Shown in pieces: positions 15,807 through 23,134 of a stretch of DNA of 27,745 nucleotides. Position 1 is the first letter of the stretch. Each line of letters starts with the position of its first letter. The notes under the pieces are model-generated. The model made no database searches. It was not told the DNA's origin and saw nothing but the letters and a program-made list of their open reading frames with translations. This DNA comes from SFLA01 sp964485815 (GTDB lineage: Bacteria; Bacillota; Clostridia; Oscillospirales; CAG-382): NCBI GenBank assembly GCA_964485815.1, contig CAZAJX010000024.1:1-27745 (forward strand), given 5' to 3'. The translations under genes and the position numbers were made by a program.

Positions 15807-15895
15807 GTTTTTGGTCTGCTGACCAAAAACTTCCATAATTTCTCATTTCTCATTTCTCATTTCTCATTTCTCATTTCTCATTTCTCATTCCTCAT
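15807..15895. repeat. Modular hairpin repeat, copy R6, with eight tandem heptamers
   Basis: Core hairpin GTTTTTGGTC, TGCT, GACCAAAAAC (15807-15830), then CTTCCATAAT. Seven perfect TTTCTCA units and one TTCCTCA follow (15839-15894). Read on the minus strand, the array is ATGAGRA and begins immediately after the TAA of cysK. The left side lacks heptamers, so this copy is one-armed. Confidence 0.85.
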
Positions 15896-16822
15896 TTAAA
15901 ACAGCTTTGCTGTGAGGTATCTTTCTCCCGTGTCGGGCAAAAGGACGACTATGGTTTTGCCGCGGTTTTCTTTCTTTTTTGCTTCGCATATTGCGGCGTG
16001 GAGGGCGGCTCCCGAGGATATTCCCGCCAAAACGCCTTCTTTCTTTGCCAGCATTCGTGCGGCGGCAAAGGCTTCCTCTTCGGTTACGGTCTGCACCGTA
16101 TCATAGACCGATGTGTCCAGCACCTCGGGGACAAACCCTGCGCCGATTCCCTGCAAGCCGTGGCTTCCCTTTTTACCTCCCGATAGGACGGGGGAGTTGC
16201 TCGGCTCAACAGCCACTATTTTTATATTACGGTTTTTCTCTTTTAAAAACTTGCCCGTGCCGGTAATAGTACCGCCCGTGCCCACACCGCAGACAAATAT
16301 ATCCACGCTTCCGTCGGTATCTTCATATATCTCTCTGCCCGTGGTTTCATAATGGGCTTTGGGGTTTGCGGGGTTTGTAAACTGCCCCGCAATAATACTG
16401 CCCTCTGTTTCCTTTAAAAGCTCGTTTGCCTTGTTTATAGCCCCGTCCATACCCTCGTCTTTCGGGGTAAGCACAAGGGACGCTCCGTATGCGGAAATAA
16501 GCATTTTGCGCTCTTCCGACATATTTTCCGGCATAACGATAACACATTTATACCCCCTCACCGCGCAAAGGGCGGCAAGACCTATACCCGTGTTACCCGA
16601 GGTAGGCTCGATAATAACCGTATTTTTATTGATCACACCTGCCTTTTCTCCCTCGTCAAGAATATATTTTGCCACTCTGTCCTTGGCGCTTCCCCCGGGG
16701 TTAAAGGATTCAAGCTTTGCAAGAATACGGGAACCCAGTCCGCATTCTTTTTTTATATTATTCAGTTCAAGTATCGGTGTGCGCCCGATAAGCGCATCTG
16801 CCGAAGGGTAAATTCTTTCCAT
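15896..16822 (-). CDS. cysK: Cysteine synthase A
   Basis: Makes cysteine from O-acetylserine and sulfide using PLP. The 308-aa length is normal. The PLP lysine is Lys47 in NPGGSAKDR. The substrate-binding loop PTSGNTG, the PLP-phosphate loop VGTGGTITGTG and SSGAA near the end are all present. It starts 1 nt after the stop of the upstream lipoprotein gene, so the two are cotranscribed even though no functional link is evident. The TAA stop abuts the heptamer array of R6. Confidence 0.96.
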   Translation of the reverse strand: MERIYPSADALIGRTPILELNNIKKECGLGSRILAKLESFNPGGSAKDRVAKYILDEGEKAGVINKNTVIIEPTSGNTGIGLAALCAVRGYKCVIVMPENMSEERKMLISAYGASLVLTPKDEGMDGAINKANELLKETEGSIIAGQFTNPANPKAHYETTGREIYEDTDGSVDIFVCGVGTGGTITGTGKFLKEKNRNIKIVAVEPSNSPVLSGGKKGSHGLQGIGAGFVPEVLDTSVYDTVQTVTEEEAFAAARMLAKKEGVLAGISSGAALHAAICEAKKKENRGKTIVVLLPDTGERYLTAKLF

Positions 16823-16823
16823 A

Positions 16824-19133
16824 TTATTCCTGTGTAAAATTACTGTAATATTCTATATACTGCTTCATGTGGTGCATTTTGTATACACCATTCCAATCGT
16901 CCTTGCCCCAAAGCGCCATAGGTGTCATATAATGGGGGATATCAAAAACGATAATTCCATCGGAGAGGGGATACTGCAGGGTAAGGGATTTTTCGGTTTC
17001 TTTAAAACGCTTGCAGGTGTAGATTATCTCAAAAACCTCCGCATCGTGCCAGAAATCCGCTCCCGCTTTTTCAATACCCTTTTTCCAAGCCTGACAGTAT
17101 TTGAGCCAGGACGCGTACACCTCGTCGGTTACGGTAAGGGTCTGTTCTCTGCCCAGACAGTCCTGCACCGCAACGATATCCGCTACGGGCTTCTCCCCGT
17201 CGGATGCGGGCTTTAAAAGATCGTACAGCTTATCCGTTATCTTGTCTGCACTGCCCGAACGCCATATAGCGGGCGCGATCATTATGAGTGCGTCCTCGTC
17301 CAGAGAACGTATCACCTTGGACTGTCCCTCGTAAACCTTACGCGCCGCCTCCACGCCGCCTTTAAGGTTAAGCCAATAATCGCAGGTTTCATCGGAAAGA
17401 TAATATCCGCCGAAAGCGGGATGCGCCCCGTACATTTCGTGAATATCCTTTATCACCTTTTCCCCGTCTGCCACAATGGCATCGTACTGCTTTTCATTTT
17501 TTGAGGGGGCGGTGAAATCCGCATCGTGAATAGTGCCGATAAACACCTTCATACCCAGCTTTTCTGCGGCATCAAGTACCGCCTTGCACAGATCCTCCGT
17601 GCCGTAGGTGGGGGTGTAGGTATATCCTGCGGCAGTAATGTTTTTGCCGTTTATAAGGGTGGTCTTTGCGTTAAAATGGGTGGAATACTGGATTATCACC
17701 GTGCTCATACCCAAGTCCCGCATACCCTTAAGGGAAAGATACCAGCTATACGCATCGTTTTGGGTGGAAACGTCGTTACCGCCGTTGGTGGGAAGCTGGT
17801 AAAATCCGCCGTCCACCACGGGCAAAGCAACCGTCTTTCCGTAGGTCTGTATTTCGTTTACCTCGCCTTCACATTCAAAGGAAAGGGTAAATTCCCCCGA
17901 TTCTATAGGGGTTTCTAACACAACAAGGGTGGTGTGCAGTCCTGCGGCGGTGTTGCTCGTTACCTTGCCGGCGGGAGAAATATTCTTTATCTCTGCGGTG
18001 GAAACTAAGTTTATCGCGGTTACCGCGCCCTTGGCTTTTACGGTAAGTGCGCTTTCCACCTTTACGCCGGTGTTAAAAATATTATCGGTAAGCGCTTTGT
18101 CCCCTGCGCTTTTAACCGTGTTTACGTCCCCCGCGGGAAATGCGGCTTCGGCAGAGGATGCGGTGCTTCCCACAGACGTGTTTGCGCCCCAGACCTCAAT
18201 TTCATCGGTGGCAAAAATTCCGTCCGCATAGGTAAATACTCTTATATATCTCGCCTCCACGGTGGCGGGGCGTGTTACGGTAAAACGGCTTAAACTTCCC
18301 TTTACTTCCAAAAGGAAGGATTGACCGAAATCCTCCCAGTTTTCCCCGTCTGTCGAATAGCGCACGGCTATACGGTCGGGCACTACCGCCTTTATATCGC
18401 CCGAGAGGAAGGCGGAAAATGACACCTCGGAAACGTTCTTTATATCTCCCAGATCAATAGTAATTATATTTCCCTTTTTGCCCGTGCGTGCATCCGTATC
18501 GTGGGCGGTCTTTGCGGCGATAACGCTGTCATCCCCCGTAAAATACACTCCGTCGGTAAGCTTTAACCCGTCTTTATCGGAATACGCCTTCATTCCCGTG
18601 CCTTCCCATACGTAGGAAGCGCCCACGGAAAGCAAGGTCTTCTTTGCATAGGGCAAAGCCGTAACGGTTACGGCGGAGAGGGTAACGCTTTCTTTTTCAA
18701 AAACTATGTTAAATGCCTTGCATTCGGTATTGAATTCAAAGGTATCGGTGTCAAATTCGCCCAGATATCGGGTAAAATTATATCCGTCATCGGAAGCATA
18801 CACCTTGTAGGAGCAGTCCGCGCCTTTAAGCTCTACCTTGCCGTCAGGTGCGGGGAAGCCTATATCTATAAACAGAGAAACTCCGCTTAAGGGAAGCTTT
18901 TCTACGTGGGTGTTGTTATACCAGTCTGTAAAGGTAAGCTCCTCGGGAGCGGATCCGTCAAGGGACAATGTGCGCGTTTCCCCGCTTTCTGTCATAACCG
19001 TGCCGCTTTCGGGCCAAACACGTATGTTTTCAAGCACATACGGCTCTGTAAGCGGGGGAGTGGTTTCGCAACTTGTCATAAGCAGACCTCCGAAAATTAA
19101 AGTGATAAGAAGCAAGCATACCGTCTTTTTCAT
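16824..19133 (-). CDS. Lipoprotein with discoidin-like and DUF4434-like glycosidase-type domains
   Basis: The 769-aa surface lipoprotein has lipobox MTSC (Cys22). The first half is beta-rich, with one clear F5/8-type (discoidin) carbohydrate-binding pattern around ENWEDFGQSF and ARYIRVFTYADG, about residues 215-320. The second half (about 450-769) begins DGGFYQLPTNGG and continues with MRDLGMSTVIIQYS and FIGTIHDAD, the pattern of the DUF4434 TIM-barrel family related to glycoside hydrolases. Later parts include HPAFGGYYLSDE, with a possible catalytic acid, and FWHDAEVFE. Likely role: binding or cleaving a glycan at the cell surface. The start at 19133 is chosen for GGAGGTG just upstream and the MKK signal peptide. 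An in-frame ATG at 19184 lies in the promoter. Confidence 0.85.
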   Translation of the reverse strand: MKKTVCLLLITLIFGGLLMTSCETTPPLTEPYVLENIRVWPESGTVMTESGETRTLSLDGSAPEELTFTDWYNNTHVEKLPLSGVSLFIDIGFPAPDGKVELKGADCSYKVYASDDGYNFTRYLGEFDTDTFEFNTECKAFNIVFEKESVTLSAVTVTALPYAKKTLLSVGASYVWEGTGMKAYSDKDGLKLTDGVYFTGDDSVIAAKTAHDTDARTGKKGNIITIDLGDIKNVSEVSFSAFLSGDIKAVVPDRIAVRYSTDGENWEDFGQSFLLEVKGSLSRFTVTRPATVEARYIRVFTYADGIFATDEIEVWGANTSVGSTASSAEAAFPAGDVNTVKSAGDKALTDNIFNTGVKVESALTVKAKGAVTAINLVSTAEIKNISPAGKVTSNTAAGLHTTLVVLETPIESGEFTLSFECEGEVNEIQTYGKTVALPVVDGGFYQLPTNGGNDVSTQNDAYSWYLSLKGMRDLGMSTVIIQYSTHFNAKTTLINGKNITAAGYTYTPTYGTEDLCKAVLDAAEKLGMKVFIGTIHDADFTAPSKNEKQYDAIVADGEKVIKDIHEMYGAHPAFGGYYLSDETCDYWLNLKGGVEAARKVYEGQSKVIRSLDEDALIMIAPAIWRSGSADKITDKLYDLLKPASDGEKPVADIVAVQDCLGREQTLTVTDEVYASWLKYCQAWKKGIEKAGADFWHDAEVFEIIYTCKRFKETEKSLTLQYPLSDGIIVFDIPHYMTPMALWGKDDWNGVYKMHHMKQYIEYYSNFTQE

Positions 19134-19155
19134 ATTTCGCACCTCCGTTAATATG

Positions 19156-19184
19156 ATAGTACCACGGTATCGACAAAATATCAA
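19156..19184 (-). promoter_or_regulatory. Promoter of the DUF4434 lipoprotein-cysK operon
   Basis: Minus strand TTGATA (19179-19184), 17-base spacer, TACTAT (19156-19161). Confidence 0.75.
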
Positions 19185-19231
19185 CAGAAAATTCGCCCCG
19201 CTTCAAAGGTTTTTCGCCGATAACTTTTGTG

Positions 19232-19260
19232 TTGCTTTTTTTGCTTTTATATTATATAAT
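19232..19260 (+). promoter_or_regulatory. Strong rightward promoter at the island junction
   Basis: TTGCTT (19232-19237), 17-base spacer, perfect TATAAT (19255-19260). It points into the accessory region but no long gene follows on this strand. Confidence 0.75.
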
Positions 19261-19295
19261 AAAATGTAAAAATATGAAAAATTCGGAGATACACT

Positions 19296-19343
19296 ATGAA
19301 ATTAGGTATCGAGGGAACGCGACCTGTTTTCATAACTCTATAA
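19296..19343 (+). CDS. 15-codon reading frame: leader peptide or truncated gene start
   Basis: The frame reads MKLGIEGTRPVFITL then TAA. It has everything a real gene start has: a consensus-like promoter 36 bases upstream and GGAGAT five bases before the ATG. It stops after 15 codons. Two readings fit: a host gene cut off by the insertion of the accessory DNA that begins here, or a short leader peptide. The Lys-Leu-Gly-Ile-Glu-Gly opening looks like the first strand of a Rossmann-type protein, which favours truncation, but the parent family is not identified. Confidence 0.45.
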   Translation: MKLGIEGTRPVFITL

Positions 19344-19510
19344 AAATCCGATAATTGCCTATATAGCTTGATAGTAATCGGTTTTTAGGGAAGCCGAAGA
19401 TTATATAATTTCATATATTTCTACGCAACTCCATACGAAAATGGCGTAAAAATGGCGTAGAAGAAAAACTATCAGAAACAACACAAGGGCATACTACTAC
19501 AAAAAGTATT

Positions 19511-19549
19511 TAACCGGCGATTGATCCAAAACAGATCAACTGCCGGTTA
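19511..19549. repeat. Strong imperfect hairpin
   Basis: TAACCGGC (19511-19518) pairs with GCCGGTTA (19542-19549), and the inner TTGATC pairs with GATCAA across the loop CAAAACA. It may be a terminator for either direction. Only short T-stretches flank it. Confidence 0.7.
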
Positions 19550-19680
19550 GTTTATTAGCAAAATAAATTTTTTGAAGGTGCATTTTTAAGCGTTACCGTA
19601 CCGAATCAAGGTCAGTTATAGTATTTCGTTAAACCCATTTATAAAAATCAATAAGACCAGGCGAAGCTGTGTGATGTGAT

Positions 19681-19722
19681 ACGCCCCTGCGAAGGTTTAA
19701 TACCAACGCAGGGGCGTTTTCA
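19681..19722 (+). terminator. GC-rich terminator
   Basis: ACGCCCCTGCG (19681-19691) and CGCAGGGGCGT (19707-19717) form a perfect 11-bp stem followed by TTTTC on the plus strand. The only rightward promoter nearby is that at 19232-19260. Confidence 0.8.
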
Positions 19723-19773
19723 AAACTATCGATACCGTAGCTTGTTTTTTGATAGGATTTTTGTTAGTGCTTT

Positions 19774-20649
19774 TTAATCGTTATAATGGTGGACATAATG
19801 GGTTTGACAGTATTGACTGCCTGCGTAATCGTATCTGTGCGAACCACAGCCGGGTTCAGCACAGTTATGGGTATCACAGCAATGTACCATAGGGTCCTTT
19901 TGATTGCGACATCCGTCTTTGCAACATCCGTGGCGACTACAGTAAGGACTACCTTCTTTTGCTTTAAAGTCACAGTGGCTCAAAGCACATTCACCACCGT
20001 AACCACCGGAATAAGCGTTGTTGCCGTAATCGCTATTAGCATAGTCGTTATTGTAGCTATAGTCATTATTGCTCCCCGCATCATCTTTCGATGAAAACAA
20101 GAAGCAGGAACCAATCAACAACGGGATAAGCAACAGCAATAACCATACTGCTTTGGATTTATTCTTTGGAAGTTCCGTTCCCGTATACCTTTCCTTCACA
20201 AGGTTTAGGTTCTCCATACTGGTATTTATGCTTTTGAAGGTGGTATGGAGGATAACACCACCGTAGACCAGTCCTGCAAGTGTAAAGATAACAGTTATAA
20301 AATCACTGGCGCTGTTTTTAGGGTCATATGTAGAATAAACTGCCCACAGAATTAAAACAGCCGGAAGGAGCATTACGATAAGGGCAACAATAGCACAAAT
20401 GTATTCTGTTCGATATTCATTACAGAGGAATTTATAGTTCGATTCATCAACAACCTCGGGGACTTCCTTTATAGTTGGCATTTTGCGAACCTTTGGTTCC
20501 TTGTAGTTGTATGAAGGCTTGGACTCTAAATTCTTGGCGGTTCTTTTTCTGTCTTCCTCTAAAAGGGATAAGCCGAGCATTTCTTCATCCCATGTTGTTT
20601 TTCCATCACCGTTAAAATCGAACATTCCGCCCCAGAAATCTTTACCCAA
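19774..20649 (-). CDS. Membrane protein with EF-hand loop and three CCCH repeats
   Basis: The 291-aa protein has no family I can name. An N-terminal EF-hand-type calcium loop DFNGDGKTTWDE (11-22) has Asp/Asn/Asp/Glu in the ligand places. Three hydrophobic segments follow (about 83-105, 118-136 and 167-185), then a Tyr/Asn/Asp/Gly-rich linker (194-218). The C-terminus has three spaced repeats C-x4-C-x10/12-C-x2-H (Cys221/226/237-His240; 242/247/258-261; 263/268/281-284) with a 21-residue period, probably three zinc sites. The start is TTG at 20649, supported by AAGGAGGTG about 10 nt upstream. No ATG is available before the EF-hand. It is the last gene of the leftward operon. Confidence 0.8.
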   Translation of the reverse strand: MGKDFWGGMFDFNGDGKTTWDEEMLGLSLLEEDRKRTAKNLESKPSYNYKEPKVRKMPTIKEVPEVVDESNYKFLCNEYRTEYICAIVALIVMLLPAVLILWAVYSTYDPKNSASDFITVIFTLAGLVYGGVILHTTFKSINTSMENLNLVKERYTGTELPKNKSKAVWLLLLLIPLLIGSCFLFSSKDDAGSNNDYSYNNDYANSDYGNNAYSGGYGGECALSHCDFKAKEGSPYCSRHGCCKDGCRNQKDPMVHCCDTHNCAEPGCGSHRYDYAGSQYCQTHYVHHYND

Positions 20650-20678
20650 AGCACACCACCTCCTTCGTCTGTTTTAAC

Positions 20679-20822
20679 TTAATATTTTATTTCAGCCAGA
20701 AGATATATTAGAAGGAAACCACATAACAAAATCCCTGAAATCTTTCCGGTTTCATTTTCTCCTTGCCTTCCTGCTATAACCAAAGTGCCAATAATCACTA
20801 TAATTCCTAAAAACTCAAGCAC
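20679..20822 (-). CDS. Small two-helix membrane protein, 47 aa
   Basis: GTG start at 20822 with AGGAGGT 10 nt upstream, TAA at 20679-20681. The peptide begins MLEFLGIIVIIGTLVIAG (helix 1, about 4-18), then a polar RQGENETGK turn, then ISGILLCGFLLIYLLAEI (helix 2, about 28-45). It sits between the zinc-ribbon gene and the EF-hand membrane protein, 38 nt and 29 nt from them, in one leftward operon. The helical-hairpin form recalls holin-like or small regulatory membrane peptides. Function is unknown. Evidence is the strong ribosome site and the clean two-helix pattern filling an otherwise empty gap. Confidence 0.65.
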   Translation of the reverse strand: MLEFLGIIVIIGTLVIAGRQGENETGKISGILLCGFLLIYLLAEIKY

Positions 20823-20860
20823 TTGAAAACCTACCTCCTCACATGAAATGTATATCCGGC

Positions 20861-22339
20861 TTATTTTGACAACATAAAACGATCCGGATTAACTTTGTAG
20901 TTTTCAATAAACGATTTATCTGATTCCCATCTACTAACGGCCTCCGTATATTGCGGCTCTATGTGGAGATGAATGCAGAAATCAAGATGGTGAGCTATTT
21001 TGGCAACCGTTAAAATTTCAAGATCCACCAGTTCCGCTAACAAATCCTTCCTCTCAGTAGATGAAAGGTTTTCCTTTTTCGCCACAGAATAGCCATAACC
21101 CTTTAAAATTGACTCTTCATTCAACTCACCAACCCTGGCAGATGTTGACATAGGAAAATCTAACCATAGACCTGGATTTCCATATTCCCTGATAAAACGC
21201 CTATATATACAAACATCCATAAAACATACATCTTCCCCTTTGTCGTATGTGGCGTGAACACATTCGTAACGGTCATAGTACGGAGAGTAGAGAAGAAGAT
21301 CAATCAATTCGCAATTGTTGTTTTTAACCGAAGAACTGTATCCGCCATCGGGTTTAATTGTTATAAAAGTTGGAATAATCGTTTCAGGCATTTTACTCTT
21401 TTCGTATACAGAGAAAACGCGATATTTTTTACCGTTAAGTGTGCCTCGCTTTTTTCTCTTCTGGACATACGCTGCAGTTAGCAGCTCACGTCCAATTGAC
21501 GAAGAATAGTGAACAGCATTATCCACAGGGACAGAAGTATTGCTTGTTGTTATAATATATTCAGCAGTTGATCTATCCTGAAACATAACGGATATTAAGA
21601 CAACTGAAGACTCAATACTATCAAGAATATTTTTATTCCGCCTGCGTTGTGTTTCTTTTTCTTTTCGCGCCTCCTCAATTTTTTGTCGTCTTTTTTCTTC
21701 TTGCTTCTTTTTCCTTTTAAGCTCGGAATATTGCCAATACGCTGTGTCATTTATATAAAATCCGGCTGAATTAGGATTGTCCTTCATTATCCTGGATATG
21801 TTGTCCGTATCACGGATATACATAGATCTGCACTTTGGGCAAATAAACCCTTCCACCAAAAGATTGGTCTCTTCTCCTGTTGGAATAATCGTTTCCCCTT
21901 TAAAAAACGGTTGCTGGCATTTAGGACAAGAATGCTCTCCTGTGTAAGTATACAGCCTTGTGTAAGGCTTCCATATGGATGTTGATTTGCCAATTACCTT
22001 GTATCCCTTGCTGTTGCTATGCTTTGACACTGGAGAAGAAACTTTCTTTTTATAGTACATTTGACTCTTTATACCAGTCAACTTGCCCTTTGCAGTTGAA
22101 AAGGTAGTTGGACGCATTCCGGTTTTTTCATAGAGCGATGCAAGAATTCTTCCATCTACCAATGGCAATTCGCAGTTATCGCAGTAAAGCAATTCACATC
22201 TTTGATTCACAAATTCTTCCTTGGTTAAATTGTGGAGTTCGACAAGGAAATGCTTGTTTTGTTGTAGCATTTTTCCACAAACAGGGCATCTGCCATCCCC
22301 ACGTGCAAATGTTAATTGTTTTATGCTGTTCTCAGCCAT
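20861..22339 (-). CDS. Zinc-ribbon/coiled-coil protein of unknown function
   Basis: The 492-aa protein has no recognised family. The N-terminal half carries paired CxxC knuckles: CPVC (18-21), CDNC (near 53-56), CPKC (near 138-141) and CPKC (near 167-170), fitting two zinc-binding modules. A charged Lys/Glu/Arg-rich coiled coil follows (about 205-240). The C-terminal half (about 245-492) is a mixed globular domain without a motif I can name. No signal peptide or membrane helix, so probably cytosolic. AGGAGGTAAGATA precedes the ATG, 11 nt after the 166-aa gene. The combination could suit a nucleic-acid or protein adaptor. That is inference only. Confidence 0.82.
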   Translation of the reverse strand: MAENSIKQLTFARGDGRCPVCGKMLQQNKHFLVELHNLTKEEFVNQRCELLYCDNCELPLVDGRILASLYEKTGMRPTTFSTAKGKLTGIKSQMYYKKKVSSPVSKHSNSKGYKVIGKSTSIWKPYTRLYTYTGEHSCPKCQQPFFKGETIIPTGEETNLLVEGFICPKCRSMYIRDTDNISRIMKDNPNSAGFYINDTAYWQYSELKRKKKQEEKRRQKIEEARKEKETQRRRNKNILDSIESSVVLISVMFQDRSTAEYIITTSNTSVPVDNAVHYSSSIGRELLTAAYVQKRKKRGTLNGKKYRVFSVYEKSKMPETIIPTFITIKPDGGYSSSVKNNNCELIDLLLYSPYYDRYECVHATYDKGEDVCFMDVCIYRRFIREYGNPGLWLDFPMSTSARVGELNEESILKGYGYSVAKKENLSSTERKDLLAELVDLEILTVAKIAHHLDFCIHLHIEPQYTEAVSRWESDKSFIENYKVNPDRFMLSK

Positions 22340-22350
22340 TATCTTACCTC

Positions 22351-22851
22351 CTATATGCCAAAAAGCAGTTGAACACAGCGTTCATATGGGTATTGCTTTT
22401 TTGAAAAGATTACCTCACAATTAAAGGTTTTCTCTATCATTTCTTTTGCCGCAGTCAACGAATAATCGTTAGTGATTGTAATATACCCAAGTTTCCATTT
22501 TTTTAGCTCACATTGAACCGCATCAAGAAAACGAATTCCCTCTTGCATTACAACGCTCGCATTGGCTATAGATAACATTTTCTGTGATTCGCTTGGAGTT
22601 ACCGTCGGTTTCTTTTCTCTTGCTGGCTTGGAAACATAATAAAAGCAGTTCTTTCCGATGCAATTATGTTTTTGCCTCTGCTCAGATGTCAAAAAAACGG
22701 GATGTCCTTCGTACTGGCAAAAACCGACACATTTGCTGCAGCCAACGCAACGACCATCTATTGTTTGTCGTATGTGTGAACTTCCGTATTTTGTTTCCAT
22801 TTTTGCATATAGATTTACTTCTGAAGAAAAAACTAAACTGGATTCAATCAT
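22351..22851 (-). CDS. Small protein with CxxCxxCxxxC cluster
   Basis: The 166-aa protein is unrecognised. Cys35, 38, 41 and 45 in CVGCSKCVGFC have the exact spacing of a [4Fe-4S] ferredoxin half-site, without the usual Pro after the last Cys. Cys64 and Cys69 (HNCIGKNC) may add a further metal site. The remainder (about 90-166) looks like an alpha/beta domain (KWKLGYITITNDYS, then AAKEMIEKTF). AAGGAGG lies 10 nt before the chosen ATG at 22851. An internal ATG at residue 18 has weaker support. It is the first gene of the leftward operon and lies just downstream of a shared 24-bp regulatory site. Iron-sulfur or zinc binding cannot be decided from sequence. Confidence 0.8.
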   Translation of the reverse strand: MIESSLVFSSEVNLYAKMETKYGSSHIRQTIDGRCVGCSKCVGFCQYEGHPVFLTSEQRQKHNCIGKNCFYYVSKPAREKKPTVTPSESQKMLSIANASVVMQEGIRFLDAVQCELKKWKLGYITITNDYSLTAAKEMIEKTFNCEVIFSKKQYPYERCVQLLFGI

Positions 22852-22880
22852 ACATTCAGCGCCTCCTTGGTCTTGACTAT

Positions 22881-22928
22881 ATGATAACCCAGCTTAGTGT
22901 AAAAGTGTTAGGACAACATTTGTCGTAT
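22881..22928 (-). promoter_or_regulatory. Promoter with shared 24-bp site, copy 1
   Basis: TATCAT (22881-22886, minus strand) serves as the -10 box, with 18 bases up to a 24-bp site at 22905-22928. On the plus strand the site reads GTGTTAGGACAACATTTGTC followed by GTAT. It contains the dyad GACAA-ATG-TTGTC. The site ends at the stop codon of the XRE gene and heads the 166-aa/492-aa/47-aa/291-aa operon. Confidence 0.65.
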
Positions 22929-23134
22929 TACGCTTCCTTGAAGAACTCAAAGAAGGATACATCAAAGTAATCTGCTAATTCTTGTATTTTATCTATGTCC
23001 TTAATTCCGTTGTTAATCCAACGGTTAACATTACGCAGGTCTGTATAAAAATCATCTGCAAAGGTTTGTTGGGTAAGGTTGTGTTCTTTTATTAAACGGC
23101 GAAGGTTTTGGCCGGCAAGTAGTCGTTTATCCAT
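22928..23134 (-). CDS. XRE-type helix-turn-helix regulator
   Basis: The 68-aa protein is a single helix-turn-helix of the Cro/C1 type: LAGQNLRRLIKEHNLTQQTF, then FYTDLRNVNRWINNG as recognition region, then YFDVSFFEFF as the closing helix. The start at 23134 is chosen because its ATG overlaps the TAA of the upstream 409-aa gene by 8 nt (ATGGATAA). A longer form from 23158 would overlap more. It is a likely DNA-binding regulator or antitoxin for the pair, and the obvious candidate to bind the two GACA/TGTC sites flanking the pair at 22905-22928 and 24411-24434. Confidence 0.88.
   Translation of the reverse strand: MDKRLLAGQNLRRLIKEHNLTQQTFADDFYTDLRNVNRWINNGIKDIDKIQELADYFDVSFFEFFKEA

Larger units (their letters stand above)
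19344..19773. other. 430-bp non-coding junction with hairpins
   Basis: There is no convincing gene in either direction. A weak stem CCGAT/ATCGG followed by TTTTT lies near 19347-19390, just after the 15-codon frame. ATGGCGTA is repeated in close tandem near 19440-19455. A strong hairpin lies at 19511-19549 and a terminator at 19681-19722. One plus-strand frame reads RNSIRKWRKNGVEEKLSE then stops. It could be the tail of a lost gene, but it is too short to judge. This is where base composition and gene type change. Confidence 0.6.

Noticed and set aside
15839..15894. Tandem array considered as a CRISPR
   Set aside because: Units are 7 bp with no spacers, and there are no cas genes. It belongs to the hairpin repeat family.
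19380..19490. Possible tail of an integrase (RNSIRKWRKNGVEEKLSE)
   Set aside because: Too short, with no catalytic Arg/His/Tyr motif. It cannot be called a recombinase remnant.
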